Positions 1-8,464 of a stretch of DNA of 35,060 nucleotides are shown piece by piece. The DNA lies in assembly GCA_004213955.1 (NCBI GenBank), contig SGZL01000012.1, positions 1 through 35,060 of the forward strand, written 5' to 3'. Position numbers and translations under genes: made by a program. Source of the DNA: Gammaproteobacteria bacterium (lineage in GTDB: Bacteria > Pseudomonadota > Gammaproteobacteria > Magnimaribacterales > AG-339-G14). The notes beneath the pieces were generated by a model. It was given only the letters and a program-made list of their open reading frames with translations. It ran no database searches and had not been told where the DNA came from. Position 1 is the stretch's first letter; every line of letters starts with the position of its first letter.

Positions 1-381
1 TACTGCACCGACGAAATTGATTACGCCTTAAAGCTAGAAGATTTAGGTTGTAGTGCGGTAATGCCGCTTGCTGCTCCAATAGGCTCTGGTTTAGGAATTG
101 TTAATCCTGATGCAATTGCAAAGATCGTAGAAAAAATTTCTTGTCCAGTTCTAGTAGATGCTGGAATTGGAACCGCTTCTGAAGTTTCTCTTGCGATGGA
201 ATTAGGTTGTGATGCTGTATTATTAAATACCGCAATAGCAAGAGCAAAAAATCCTATAATGATGGCCGAAGCCATGAGAGATGCTGCAGTAGCGGGAAGA
301 AAAGCTTTTCTGGCAGGACGGATTCCAAAGAACAATTTAGGCTCACCAAGTTCTCCTGTAAAAGGCAGAGTTAATTCTTGA
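1..381 (+). CDS. thiG: Thiazole synthase ThiG, C-terminal part (5' end outside window)
   Basis: This is the C-terminal ~126 residues of ThiG, which makes the thiazole phosphate moiety of thiamine from deoxyxylulose phosphate, dehydroglycine and ThiS thiocarboxylate. The frame is open from base 1, so the start lies upstream of the window. The family signature [13 protein letters not shown] followed by NP is at bases 61-111, and the barrel-end phosphate-binding segment [12 protein letters not shown] with [14 protein letters not shown] is at about 150-246. The catalytic lysine of the N-terminal half is not visible here. It ends in TGA at 379-381, overlapping the TTG start of trmB by four bases, so the two are probably translationally coupled. 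A thiG-trmB pairing is also known in pseudomonads. Identification is firm; only completeness is unknown. Confidence 0.95.
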   Translation, partial: YCTDEIDYALKLEDLGCSAVMPLAAPIGSGLGIVNPDAIAKIVEKISCPVLVDAGIGTASEVSLAMELGCDAVLLNTAIARAKNPIMMAEAMRDAAVAGRKAFLAGRIPKNNLGSPSSPVKGRVNS

Positions 382-1019
382 AGCAAAGCATCAAAAGTTT
401 TGTAAGAGCCCGTAATCGACTCTCAAAAATAAATAGAAACTTACTTAATCAATCGCCAATAGACTCATTTTGCAGAGTTGAGCATTTTAATGGCTTTGAT
501 TTGAGCCAATCAAAACAAAAGAGAATTTTAGAAATTGGGTTTGGCGATGGTGAAAATTTAATCTTAAGTGCTCTAGATAATCCAGAAGCTTCTTATTACG
601 GTATAGAAGTCTATGAGATGGGGGTTGCCAATATTTTAAAAGCCATTGAATGCAAAGAAATAAGTAATGCAAATATTATTTTAGGCGATGCGATAGAAGT
701 TTTAGAGAAGAATTCTGTAGAGGATTATTTTGATGAAATTCTTATTTTTTTCCCTGACCCATGGCCAAAAAGAAAACATAATAAGAGAAGGCTAATTTCA
801 AAAATTTTTTTATGTGATATAAAAAAAATTTTAAAGAACGATGGAGTGCTAATTATAAAAACTGATTGGCAAGAATATGCAAACGAAATTGAACAGAATT
901 TAAAGAAAACTTTTGAGGGCTATAAAAAGTCTGTTGATAAAAAATCAAATTTAGTTACTAAGTATGAAAAAATCGCTTTGAAAGAAAAGAGACAAATCAC
1001 TCGTTTTGAAACTTTTTGA
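378..1019 (+). CDS. trmB: tRNA (guanine-N7-)-methyltransferase TrmB
   Basis: SAM-dependent enzyme that methylates G46 of tRNA to m7G; 213 residues, slightly short of the E. coli protein (239). The N-terminal [11 protein letters not shown] (residues 7-17) matches the family's conserved RSFVRRxGRLT entry segment, which supports the TTG start at 378. The SAM-binding [10 protein letters not shown] is at 51-60, and the TrmB hallmark [15 protein letters not shown] is at 124-138. The C-terminal TKYE segment near residue 194 is also typical. The start overlaps the thiG stop (TTGA). The last 23 bases overlap the convergent rdgB gene, with no room for a terminator between them. Confidence 0.95.
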   Translation: MKQSIKSFVRARNRLSKINRNLLNQSPIDSFCRVEHFNGFDLSQSKQKRILEIGFGDGENLILSALDNPEASYYGIEVYEMGVANILKAIECKEISNANIILGDAIEVLEKNSVEDYFDEILIFFPDPWPKRKHNKRRLISKIFLCDIKKILKNDGVLIIKTDWQEYANEIEQNLKKTFEGYKKSVDKKSNLVTKYEKIALKEKRQITRFETF

Positions 1020-1587
1020 GCTCCGCCAACATTTTGTTTGTTGATTCTGCTCTGTGACTTACTTTCATTCTTTTCTCAAATGAAATTTGAGCCATCGTTA
1101 TGTTTGTATTTTTTATTTTGAACAGAGGGTCATAACCAAAACCTTGGGCACCTTTTTCTTTTTTTCCGATAGACCCTTTAAGCTCTCCATAGGTATAAAT
1201 CTCTATTTTTTTCTCAGGATCATAAAAAATTAATACCGATACAAACTTTGCATCTCTGTTGGATTCATTTTTTAATTTTGCGAGTAATTTTTCATTATTT
1301 TTCTTATCTGTAACATCATTTCCAGCATATCTTGCAGAAAAAATTCCTGGTTCATTATTTAAACTTTTGACTTCTAAACCTGAATCATCTGCCAAAACAG
1401 GAAGTCCTGAGATTTCAAATGATTTCTTAGCTTTCAAATAAGCATTTTCTTCATAGCTATTTCCTGTTTCGGGAATTTTTATTTTAGAAAATTTACTTAA
1501 AGGAATAACTTCAAAACCTGAATTTTTAAACAAGAAATTAAACTCTTTGATTTTTCCTTTGTTACTAGACGCTAAAACTACTTTCAA
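997..1587 (-). CDS. rdgB: dITP/XTP pyrophosphatase RdgB (Ham1 family)
   Basis: Nucleoside-triphosphate pyrophosphatase that hydrolyses dITP, ITP and XTP to monophosphates, keeping deaminated purines out of nucleic acids. It has 196 residues, normal for the family. The protein opens with VVLASSNKGKIKEF, the family's nucleotide-binding signature (T/S-x-N-x-x-K). ADDSGLEV (residues 66-73), PGIFSARYAG, GFGYDPLF and the C-terminal SHRAE (SHR motif) are all present. It is the last gene of the minus-strand efp-to-rdgB operon, and its ATG overlaps the metW stop by four bases. In many gammaproteobacteria hemW follows rdgB; here the operon instead ends in a tail-to-tail overlap with trmB. Confidence 0.95.
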   Translation of the reverse strand: MKVVLASSNKGKIKEFNFLFKNSGFEVIPLSKFSKIKIPETGNSYEENAYLKAKKSFEISGLPVLADDSGLEVKSLNNEPGIFSARYAGNDVTDKKNNEKLLAKLKNESNRDAKFVSVLIFYDPEKKIEIYTYGELKGSIGKKEKGAQGFGYDPLFKIKNTNITMAQISFEKRMKVSHRAESTNKMLAELKKFQNE

Positions 1588-2171
1588 AGCTTTTGCTTAA
1601 GTTTATAAAGGGCAACCTCAGTAAAAAGGTTAGGAAAAAATTTCATGAAAATTGAATGTTTTCCATCATTTCGAATTAATTTTCTTTCGATGACTTGAAT
1701 GTTTAATTTTTCACATAATGATTCAAAATCTTTTAATGAACATAGGTGTAGATTGGGAGTTGAATACCATTCATGCGGTAAAGCTTTGGAAACAGGCATC
1801 TTACCTGTTAATGCCAGCTGAATTCTACATTTAAGGTTGGCAAAATTTGGAATACTTACAATACACTCACTTCCAATCCTAACTATTTCTTTTAATGCGT
1901 TTTCGGGTTTCTTTAAAGCTTGGATAGATTGACTCATGATTACAATATCAAAGGAGCTATTCATAAAATTATCTAATCCCGCATCAATGTCTTGTTCAAT
2001 AACGTTTAAACCTTTACTCAGGGAGAGTTCAATATTTTTTTCTGAAATATCTACTCCGTAACCTGAAATATCAAGATCGTCTTTAAGGCTTGCAAGAAGG
2101 CTCCCATCACCACAACCTAGATCTAAAACTTCTGAGTTTTTTGGTATCCACGATTTTAAAACATCATTCAT
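1584..2171 (-). CDS. metW: MetW, methyltransferase-fold partner of MetX
   Basis: MetW is a class I methyltransferase-like protein found next to metX and linked to methionine biosynthesis; its biochemical role is less defined than that of MetX. The glycine-rich SAM motif VLDLGCGDGSLL is near residues 15-26, an acidic strand end (GVDISEKN) follows, and the family's VSIPNFANLKCR and MPVSKALPHEWYSTPN segments are present. It has 195 residues, typical for the family. It overlaps metX by four bases upstream and rdgB by four bases downstream, so MetX and MetW are very probably made together. Identification is strong because sequence and context agree. Confidence 0.93.
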   Translation of the reverse strand: MNDVLKSWIPKNSEVLDLGCGDGSLLASLKDDLDISGYGVDISEKNIELSLSKGLNVIEQDIDAGLDNFMNSSFDIVIMSQSIQALKKPENALKEIVRIGSECIVSIPNFANLKCRIQLALTGKMPVSKALPHEWYSTPNLHLCSLKDFESLCEKLNIQVIERKLIRNDGKHSIFMKFFPNLFTEVALYKLKQKL

Positions 2172-3268
2172 TTTTTCAAAAAAGTTTTGATACTTTGTAC
2201 GTATCTTTTGTCAGGAAATAAAAAACCATCATGACCTTGATGACTCTTTATTTCCGCATAACTTACTGATTTTTTAGAGGAGATGAGAGCATTTACAATT
2301 TCTTTTGAGCGCTCTGGAGCAAATCTCCAATCTGAAGAAAAAGATAAAATTAAAAAATCTGATGTGGTTTTTTCAAGTGCTTTATTTAAGTCATTTGCAT
2401 AATCTCGAGAAGGATCAAAATAATCAAGAGCTTTTGTCATAAGTAAATAGGTATGCGCATTAAATTTATCTGAAAATGTATCTGCCTGGTATCTCAAATA
2501 ACTTTCAACTTCAAATTCAACGTCAAACCCATATTCATATTCCTCTTTTTTTAAATCTCTACCAAATTTTTCTTTCATCATTTCTTCTGACAAGTAAGTA
2601 ATATGACCAAGCATTCTTGCCAAACCAAGACCTCTCTTGGGATGAAAGCTGCCTTGATCAAAATCTGGATCAGTAACTATTGCTTGCCTGGCAACTTCAT
2701 TAAAAGCAATATTCTGTGCGCTTAATTTTGGAGCTGCTGCTATGACGATACTTTTCTTAATGCGTCCTCCAAAATCGATAGCCCATTGAAGTGCTTGCAT
2801 GCCCCCAAGACTTCCTCCTGCAACCGCATGCCAAAAATCTAGACCAAGGTGCGAGCGCAATAAATCCTGACTCTTTACCCAATCTTTTACAGTAATAAGT
2901 GGAAAATTTTTACCGAAAGGTTTAGAGGTTTCTGGATCAATTGAGCTAGGACCAGATGAACCATGACATCCTCCAAGATTATTTAACGAAACAATAAAAT
3001 ATTTATTTGTATCGAAGGCTTTATTAGGACCAATTAACTCATTCCACCATCCAGGTTTATCTTGCTCGTCTTGTGAAAAACCCGCGGCGTGGTGATTTCC
3101 GCTTAGTGCATGACATATTAAAACAGCATTAGATTTTTCTTTATTTAATTCACCATAAGTTTCATAAATTATTTCAAAGCCTTTTAAAATCTTTCCAGAT
3201 TCAAGCTCAAAGTTTTCTTTGAATTGAAAGAATTTTGGTTCAACGATCCCTAGACTTTCACTTTCCAT
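2168..3268 (-). CDS. metX: Homoserine O-acyltransferase MetX
   Basis: Alpha/beta-hydrolase-fold enzyme that activates homoserine for methionine synthesis. It has 366 residues. The oxyanion segment HALSGNHHAAG is at 53-63, and the nucleophile elbow GGSLGGMQ puts the catalytic serine at 153. The rest of the triad is Asp313 (in SSDWRFAPERS) and His346 (in HQGHDGFL). MetX was named as an acetyltransferase, but MetX proteins in several gammaproteobacteria use succinyl-CoA instead, so I leave the acyl donor open. It sits between yggT (one shared base) and metW (four-base overlap). Confidence 0.95.
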   Translation of the reverse strand: MESESLGIVEPKFFQFKENFELESGKILKGFEIIYETYGELNKEKSNAVLICHALSGNHHAAGFSQDEQDKPGWWNELIGPNKAFDTNKYFIVSLNNLGGCHGSSGPSSIDPETSKPFGKNFPLITVKDWVKSQDLLRSHLGLDFWHAVAGGSLGGMQALQWAIDFGGRIKKSIVIAAAPKLSAQNIAFNEVARQAIVTDPDFDQGSFHPKRGLGLARMLGHITYLSEEMMKEKFGRDLKKEEYEYGFDVEFEVESYLRYQADTFSDKFNAHTYLLMTKALDYFDPSRDYANDLNKALEKTTSDFLILSFSSDWRFAPERSKEIVNALISSKKSVSYAEIKSHQGHDGFLFPDKRYVQSIKTFLKK

Positions 3269-3822
3269 TAAAACAAACCTGGCAGTTCTAGATAGAATCT
3301 AAAATTATGGATCATTCGATCAATTTGAATCAAAATAAAAAAGACAATGATTGGAGAAAAATCTATCCCACCCATTGCTGTAAACCTTTGAAAAGGTCTC
3401 AAAAGAGGCTGTGTGATGCCATGGCAAATGATTAAAAAAGCATTATTACTTGTCGGAGCAATCCAGCTTCCAATAATAGATATAAATAACGAATATCTTA
3501 AAACTAAAGAAATAGTCAAAAGGACACTTAATACAGACCAAGAAATTGACTCTATTGAATTAGTTTCTAAGGATTGACTTTCAACATAAAGATAAAAGGA
3601 CAGGCCTTTAAAAATAATAGACAAAGCCAAACTTGCAAGATCTACTTTGAAAATGACCGGCAAAATTAATCTAAAAGGCTTTGTAAAAGGCTCTAGAATT
3701 GTAAATGAGTATTTTACTATTGGATTTAAGAAGCTCAATTCAAAAAATCTAAATACAACGTAGACAAGAAAAAGTATCGAGAGCAAGTTAGAAATTACAG
3801 AAGATATAAATAAAGGATCCAT
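3268..3822 (-). CDS. yggT: YggT family inner-membrane protein
   Basis: Integral membrane protein of 184 residues with two YGGT repeats. The first covers roughly residues 10-85 and contains NPIVKYSFTILEPFTKPFR; the second covers about 95-175 and contains FLIICHGITQPLLRPFQR. The pattern of a membrane helix, then P-x-x-x-P-x-R, then another helix is diagnostic, and about four transmembrane segments can be seen. The molecular role of the family is poorly defined. The genomic position after proC and before metX is the usual one in gammaproteobacteria. Its ATG shares a base with the proC stop and its stop shares a base with the metX start. Confidence 0.9.
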   Translation of the reverse strand: MDPLFISSVISNLLSILFLVYVVFRFFELSFLNPIVKYSFTILEPFTKPFRLILPVIFKVDLASLALSIIFKGLSFYLYVESQSLETNSIESISWSVLSVLLTISLVLRYSLFISIIGSWIAPTSNNAFLIICHGITQPLLRPFQRFTAMGGIDFSPIIVFFILIQIDRMIHNFRFYLELPGLF

Positions 3823-4595
3823 TAATTATCTCCTAATTTTTTCGATTGATTGATAGCGTCTTCTATTGCAGATTTCCATATTTCTTCCATTCCAGAAGAT
3901 TCAATTTTCTTAAGGGCTGCTTCAGTAACTCCGCCCTTAGAGGCTACCATACTCTTAATCTCATTAAATGAAGGTTTGTTAGCAGAATTATGTATTTCAT
4001 AAGTCCCCTTTAAAAGTTCTCGAATCAAGGGCTCAGGATCCTCAAATCCATTCGATAAGGCAATTTCTGAAAGTAAATTTCCCAAATAACTTATGTAAGC
4101 TGGACCTGCCCCAAAAATTGACGTGAAAGCGTCAAATTTAGATTCTTCTATTCTAATACACTGCCCCAACTTATTAAGAATCTCTTGACCAGTACTATTT
4201 TCTATTTCTTTTGATGAGCAGAAGGCTATGGGGCTGGCTCCATTGCTAATACCTAAAGTAGGCATGGCCCTAATTACATTATCATTCAACAAGAATGTAT
4301 TGAGTTTTTCTAATGACATTCCTGCAATAAAAGAAATTATTAATTTATTTTTCACTAGATCTTTAATTTCATTTAAAACCTCTTTAGCTTTATTTGGTTT
4401 TATAGTTAGAAAAATTACATCAGAATTTTTACAAAGATCTTCAATCGGTTGATACGAAACACCTAACTCTTTAATTTCCTCGTTTTGAATTGGATCAGAA
4501 GCTATGATGCTGTAAAAGTTTTTTAAACCAAAAATGGCATGTCGACCTAAGTTGCCAACACCGATAAAACCCACGTTTATATTATTGTCTTTCAC
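3822..4595 (-). CDS. proC: Pyrroline-5-carboxylate reductase ProC
   Basis: NAD(P)H-dependent enzyme for the last step of proline synthesis. The N-terminal Rossmann motif NVGFIGVGNLG, the LTIKP segment, the SFIAGMSLEKL strand-turn, the RAMPTLGISNGASP segment (RxMPN-like) and the C-terminal VASKGGVTEAAL signature are all present, giving about 257 residues. I start at the GTG at 4595 because GGGGA lies six bases upstream and this leaves a normal short N-terminus before the Rossmann strand. An upstream TTG at 4613 would add six residues (to 263) and overlap yggS further. Even the chosen start overlaps yggS by 14 bases. Function is certain; the start is likely but not proven. Confidence 0.93.
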   Translation of the reverse strand: MKDNNINVGFIGVGNLGRHAIFGLKNFYSIIASDPIQNEEIKELGVSYQPIEDLCKNSDVIFLTIKPNKAKEVLNEIKDLVKNKLIISFIAGMSLEKLNTFLLNDNVIRAMPTLGISNGASPIAFCSSKEIENSTGQEILNKLGQCIRIEESKFDAFTSIFGAGPAYISYLGNLLSEIALSNGFEDPEPLIRELLKGTYEIHNSANKPSFNEIKSMVASKGGVTEAALKKIESSGMEEIWKSAIEDAINQSKKLGDN

Positions 4596-5253
4596 CAAAA
4601 ATCCCCGTACCAATCCTAATAATAGTTGATCCTTCTTTCAAAGCAATTTTGAAATCCTGTGACATTCCCATTGAAAGTTCAATCTTGTTTTTTTCTGATA
4701 AATAGATTTTATCAGCCAACAAGAAAGCCTCTTTGTATAAAAGGGTTAATTCATTCTCTTTGGCTTCTACACTTGGCATAATCATTAACCCTCTAAAGCT
4801 TAAATTCTCTAATTTTTTTAATTCACATAAAAAGTCATCTAAATTTTCTTTATCTATCCCACCTTTATTTTCGTCATGATCTAGATTAATTTGAATCAAA
4901 GTATTTAATTTTTTCCCTTTGGGAACATATTTATTTAATTTTTCTGCAATCTTCAATCGATCCAAAGTATGTACCCACTCAAAATTTTCTGCAATGTCTT
5001 TACATTTGTTTGACTGTATTTTTCCAATAAAGTGCCAAATTATTTTCTCATCTCTTAGGTTTGCTATTTTCGGTAAGGATTCTTGAAGGTAGTTTTCGCC
5101 GAAGTTTTTTATTCCTAATTTAGCTGCTTTTAAAATTTCGCTGACCGGTTTTTTTTTACTGACCGCGACAAGTTTTACTTTCTGATTTTTATAATTTTTA
5201 GTTATTTCATCAATATCAGTTAAAACCTTTTCAATTTTATTCTTCATTACCAT
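4582..5253 (-). CDS. yggS: YggS/PROSC family PLP-binding protein
   Basis: Pyridoxal-phosphate homeostasis protein of the alanine-racemase-like barrel family. The PLP lysine lies in VAVSKKKP, followed by FGENYLQE, WHFIGKIQSNK (the family's WHFIGxLQxNK), VHTLDRLKIAEKLN, LIQINLDHDENKGG, FRGLMIMPS, and the C-terminal LSMGMSQDFKIALKEGSTIIRIGTGIFG. The start is ambiguous among ATG codons at 5274 (overlapping argS), 5253 and 5247; none has a clear ribosome binding site, and I chose the first one outside argS. As in many bacteria it lies directly upstream of proC. Confidence 0.93.
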   Translation of the reverse strand: MVMKNKIEKVLTDIDEITKNYKNQKVKLVAVSKKKPVSEILKAAKLGIKNFGENYLQESLPKIANLRDEKIIWHFIGKIQSNKCKDIAENFEWVHTLDRLKIAEKLNKYVPKGKKLNTLIQINLDHDENKGGIDKENLDDFLCELKKLENLSFRGLMIMPSVEAKENELTLLYKEAFLLADKIYLSEKNKIELSMGMSQDFKIALKEGSTIIRIGTGIFGERQ

Positions 5254-5254
5254 G

Positions 5255-6964
5255 TCACATTTTTTCTGGCGCATCTATTGATAGAATTTCTAACCCTTGT
5301 TGAAAAACTTTTTTTAAAGCAAAAACTAAAGTGAACTTAGCATCCCTTAAATTCATATCTTCCTCAATAAATTTATTTGAGTTGTAGTAAGAATGAAACT
5401 TCGATGCTACTTCTCTAAGATAGAAGCATAAAGGATGAATTTCTAAATCTTTTTTACATTGCACCAAAACATCTTGAAATCTTTCAATGTCGTTAATGAT
5501 TTCAAGTTCATCTCCCTTAGTAATAAGACTCAAATTATTTAACCCGTTATCTTGATTGATAATAAATTTTCTTTTTTTAGCTTCTTTTTCTAAGCTACAA
5601 ATTCGAGCATGAGCATATTGAATATAGTAAACAGGATTATTTTTATCTTCTTTTTTTGCAAGATCGATATCAAATTCTAGAGCTTGATCACTCTTTCTAG
5701 CCAAAAAGAAAAACCTAGTAGCTTCCACGCCGACTTCATCTATTAGTTCATTTAAAGTTATAAACTCTCCTTTTCTAGTGGACATGCTCACATTTTTTCC
5801 AGATCTAATTAGAGATACGAATTGAATTATTAAGGTTTTGAGTTTCTTTGAATCTAGTTCTAATGCTTCTAAAGCCCCGTTAAGTCTTGGTATATAACCA
5901 TGATGATCAGCGCCCCAAATGTTTATAAGTTGATCAAAATCTCTATCAAATTTAAATTTATGATAAGCAATATCAGAAGCAAAATAAGTAGGATCTTGAT
6001 TGTTTCTTATTAAAACCCTGTCCTTTTCATCATTAAATTCTTTTGATTTAAACCAAAGCGCTTCATCTTGGAAATAAGTAAATTTATTATTCTTTAAGGT
6101 GTTAATTACTTTCTCAAAAAAATTCTCATTGGTTGACTCTTTATAAAGTTCTTTTTCGCTGACCCAATTATTGTGATGAACTTGAAATTTGGAAAGATCA
6201 GTTTTAATTTTTTGCATTTGTGATTCAACACAAAAATCAACAAACTCATTAAATTTTGGAAAAGCTGTGTAGATTTCTTTTATTAAATCAGAAGGATTGG
6301 AATGATTAAAAATTTTAAGGTTTTTTTTGTCTAAAAATTTATCTAAAAATTTTTCTTTTGCCAAAAAAGCACATTCTTTTATATATTCGCCCTGATAACA
6401 CTCTTCAGGAAAAATCACATTTACTTTGAATAATTCTTGGTACCTCAGAAATACGCTTAAAGCCAATATATCGGTTTGCAGACCTCTATCGTTTATGTAG
6501 TATTCTTCAATTACTTCATCTCCCGCAAATCTTAATAAATTAGCTAATGCTGATCCAAAAGCAGCTCCTCTGCCATGGCCAATATGTATGGGACCAGTAG
6601 GATTGCTAGATACGTATTCGATCAAAACTTTTTTTGGCGCTTCATTTTTAAAAAAAGACAGATCATCATTGAAGAAATTTTTTAAAAAATGTGATTGAGC
6701 TTCTTCTGTTAAAAAAAAATTTATAAAACCTGGACCAGCAATTTCAACTTTCTCTAACCATTCTTTTTTTGCAAAAGAATTTACAAGTTTTTCAGCAATA
6801 ATCAATGGTTTCTGTTTCAAAGCTTTTGCCAAAATTAATGCAACATTTGTACTCCAATTTCCATGAGATTTTATTTTTGTTCTGGATATATCAAACTCTA
6901 AATCGCTTCCTTTATAATTTTCTTCGATGGATGTTAAGAGTATTTCTCTGATTTCAGGTTTCAT
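5255..6964 (-). CDS. argS: Arginyl-tRNA synthetase
   Basis: Class I aminoacyl-tRNA synthetase of 569 residues, normal for bacterial ArgRS. An N-terminal Arg-S domain is followed by VSSNPTGPIHIGHGRGAAFG, which contains the HIGH signature (SNPTGPxHxGH is specific to ArgRS). WGADHHGYIPRL comes later, the KMSKS-equivalent loop reads VSMSTRKGEFITL, and the C-terminal anticodon-binding DALR domain contains YYIQYAHARICSLEKE. The ATG overlaps the efp stop (ATGA), so the two are probably coupled. The 3' end lies within bases usable as an alternative start of yggS. Confidence 0.97.
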   Translation of the reverse strand: MKPEIREILLTSIEENYKGSDLEFDISRTKIKSHGNWSTNVALILAKALKQKPLIIAEKLVNSFAKKEWLEKVEIAGPGFINFFLTEEAQSHFLKNFFNDDLSFFKNEAPKKVLIEYVSSNPTGPIHIGHGRGAAFGSALANLLRFAGDEVIEEYYINDRGLQTDILALSVFLRYQELFKVNVIFPEECYQGEYIKECAFLAKEKFLDKFLDKKNLKIFNHSNPSDLIKEIYTAFPKFNEFVDFCVESQMQKIKTDLSKFQVHHNNWVSEKELYKESTNENFFEKVINTLKNNKFTYFQDEALWFKSKEFNDEKDRVLIRNNQDPTYFASDIAYHKFKFDRDFDQLINIWGADHHGYIPRLNGALEALELDSKKLKTLIIQFVSLIRSGKNVSMSTRKGEFITLNELIDEVGVEATRFFFLARKSDQALEFDIDLAKKEDKNNPVYYIQYAHARICSLEKEAKKRKFIINQDNGLNNLSLITKGDELEIINDIERFQDVLVQCKKDLEIHPLCFYLREVASKFHSYYNSNKFIEEDMNLRDAKFTLVFALKKVFQQGLEILSIDAPEKM

Positions 6965-7530
6965 TTATTTACTCTATTTTGATATTCACAACTTCTTGTA
7001 TCTACTTTAACTACATCACCGACTTCAATAAATAGTGGGACTTTTATTTCAATACCGTTTGATAGCATTGCTTCTTTAAGCGTGTTGGTTGAGGTATCAC
7101 CTTTAAAACCTGGCTCAGTTTCAGAAATCTCTATTTCAATAAAATTTTGAATTTCAACGTTAACAATTTTTTCTTCCCACATAGATATTTCATACTCTTC
7201 TCCTTCCTTCATCCATTTAATTTTCTCTTCTATTAGACTTTTTTCTATATTAATTTGTTCGAAAGTATTTGAATTCATGAAAACTAAATCTTTTTCTTCA
7301 GAGTATAAAAATTGCATTTTTGTTATTTCTATATCTGCCTTTTCTATGGACTCCCCAGTTTTGAAAGTTTTATCCAAAACTTGAGAGGTTATGAGGTTTT
7401 TATACTTTACTCTCATGACCGCTTGACCTTTTCCAGGCTTATGAAACTGATGCTCTATAATTTCGCATAAGTTATTTTCAATGATAACCTTCATTCCAGC
7501 TCTAAATTCATTTGTTTGAATTATTGTCAT
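6961..7530 (-). CDS. efp: Elongation factor P
   Basis: EF-P relieves ribosome stalling at consecutive prolines. It has 189 residues in three beta-barrel domains. The tip loop HKPGKGQA places Lys34 where E. coli EF-P carries its beta-lysyl modification; no modifying enzyme (EpmA or EpmB) lies in this window. The C-terminal GVEIKVPLFIEVGDVVKVDT segment corresponds to the EF-P signature (here GIEIKVPLFIEVG, residues 155-167). It is the first gene of the long minus-strand operon. Its upstream region is shared with the divergent TonB operon. Confidence 0.96.
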   Translation of the reverse strand: MTIIQTNEFRAGMKVIIENNLCEIIEHQFHKPGKGQAVMRVKYKNLITSQVLDKTFKTGESIEKADIEITKMQFLYSEEKDLVFMNSNTFEQINIEKSLIEEKIKWMKEGEEYEISMWEEKIVNVEIQNFIEIEISETEPGFKGDTSTNTLKEAMLSNGIEIKVPLFIEVGDVVKVDTRSCEYQNRVNK

Positions 7531-7582
7531 TTTTTAGGTGTAAGTTTAATTTAGTAGTAAAATTTAAAGAAAACTAAAGTAG

Positions 7583-7615
7583 TCATTTTAATTGTTGCAA
7601 GATAAAATGATTTTA
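7583..7615. promoter_or_regulatory. Inverted repeat between efp and the TonB operon; candidate operator
   Basis: TCATTTTA (7583-7590) and TAAAATGA (7603-7610) form an 8-bp inverted repeat separated by 12 bases. The right arm is also part of a perfect 13-bp palindrome, TAAAATGATTTTA (7603-7615). It lies in the divergent region, about 75-105 bases upstream of the DUF3450 start. TonB operons are often iron-controlled through Fur, and AT-rich palindromes of this sort resemble Fur sites loosely, but the match to the classical Fur box is poor. The repeat is what I see; the regulatory role is inference. Confidence 0.3.
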
Positions 7616-7687
7616 CTTAAAGTGAGAGCTGAAAGGGGTAATTTAAATAAATTTTTTATTGATTCCCTTTTTTTTGTAGGTGTAAAA

Positions 7688-8464
7688 ATGAAAATTTTAA
7701 AAAATAATATAACTTTTAAAAAGCTTTTGTCCTTCTTTCTAGTTGTGTCTTCCATAAGTTTATTTTCACAAGTAGATCCAGTTTTACAAGAAAATAAAGA
7801 AAGAGCTGATAATGCGGCTGCTTCTCAAGTCAAAATAGATTCATTTCAAACTAAAACAGACAAGGATGCTTCTGAATATAAAGGTGTGACAAAACAAATT
7901 GAAGGGTTGAAGGTTTATAACGCTCAAAAAAAGAAACAAATAAGAAGACAGATTGCAAGAATGGAAGAAATTGAAGAAACAATGAAATATGCTGCTGTGC
8001 TCCAAAGACAAATTCCACCTTTATCACGAAGAATGCATGAAGGCTTGTCAAATTTTGTTGAATTAGATCTTCCTTTTCGTAAAGGAGAAAGAACAGAAAG
8101 GCTTAAATTTATTAAAGACGCTTTAGATAATCCGACAGTGTCCCCTGCTGAAAAATTAAGACAAGTATTGGAAGGATTTAATGTAGAGGCTGAATATGGA
8201 AGAAAAATCGATACTTATAAAGATACTATAATTCTTGATGGCCAAGATAGGGAGGTGAATATTCTAAGAGTTGGCCGAATGGTTTTGGCTTATCAAACTA
8301 CTGATTTAGACGAAACAGGAATTTGGAATAAAGAAACCAATAGCTGGGAAAGTCTGCCAGGTAGGTATCAAAGACCTGTGAGAGATGGGATCTCAATGGC
8401 AAAGAAACTCAAAACAGTTGATATGCTCGAATTACCTATCCCAGCAGCTGAGGTGATCCAATGA
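7688..8464 (+). CDS. DUF3450 family exported coiled-coil protein, TonB2-operon type
   Basis: Predicted periplasmic protein of 258 residues in the DUF3450 family, found at the head of TonB2-type operons in marine gammaproteobacteria. I start at the ATG at 7688 because TAGGTG lies five bases upstream and the protein then opens with a signal peptide (a basic MKILKNN start, then LLSFFLVVSSISLFSQ). An upstream TTG at 7592 would add 32 residues and bury that signal. A long charged helix follows (residues ~30-115, rich in K, E, Q and R, with LQRQIPPLSRRM), then a beta-rich C-terminal part with NILRVGRMVLAYQTTDL. The stop overlaps the next start (ATGA). Family function is unproven; support of TonB energy transduction is inferred from context. 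Confidence 0.85.
   Translation: MKILKNNITFKKLLSFFLVVSSISLFSQVDPVLQENKERADNAAASQVKIDSFQTKTDKDASEYKGVTKQIEGLKVYNAQKKKQIRRQIARMEEIEETMKYAAVLQRQIPPLSRRMHEGLSNFVELDLPFRKGERTERLKFIKDALDNPTVSPAEKLRQVLEGFNVEAEYGRKIDTYKDTIILDGQDREVNILRVGRMVLAYQTTDLDETGIWNKETNSWESLPGRYQRPVRDGISMAKKLKTVDMLELPIPAAEVIQ

Noticed and set aside
7592-7687. N-terminal extension of the DUF3450 protein from a TTG
   Set aside because: It would bury the signal peptide; a TAGGTG site five bases before the ATG at 7688 supports the shorter form.
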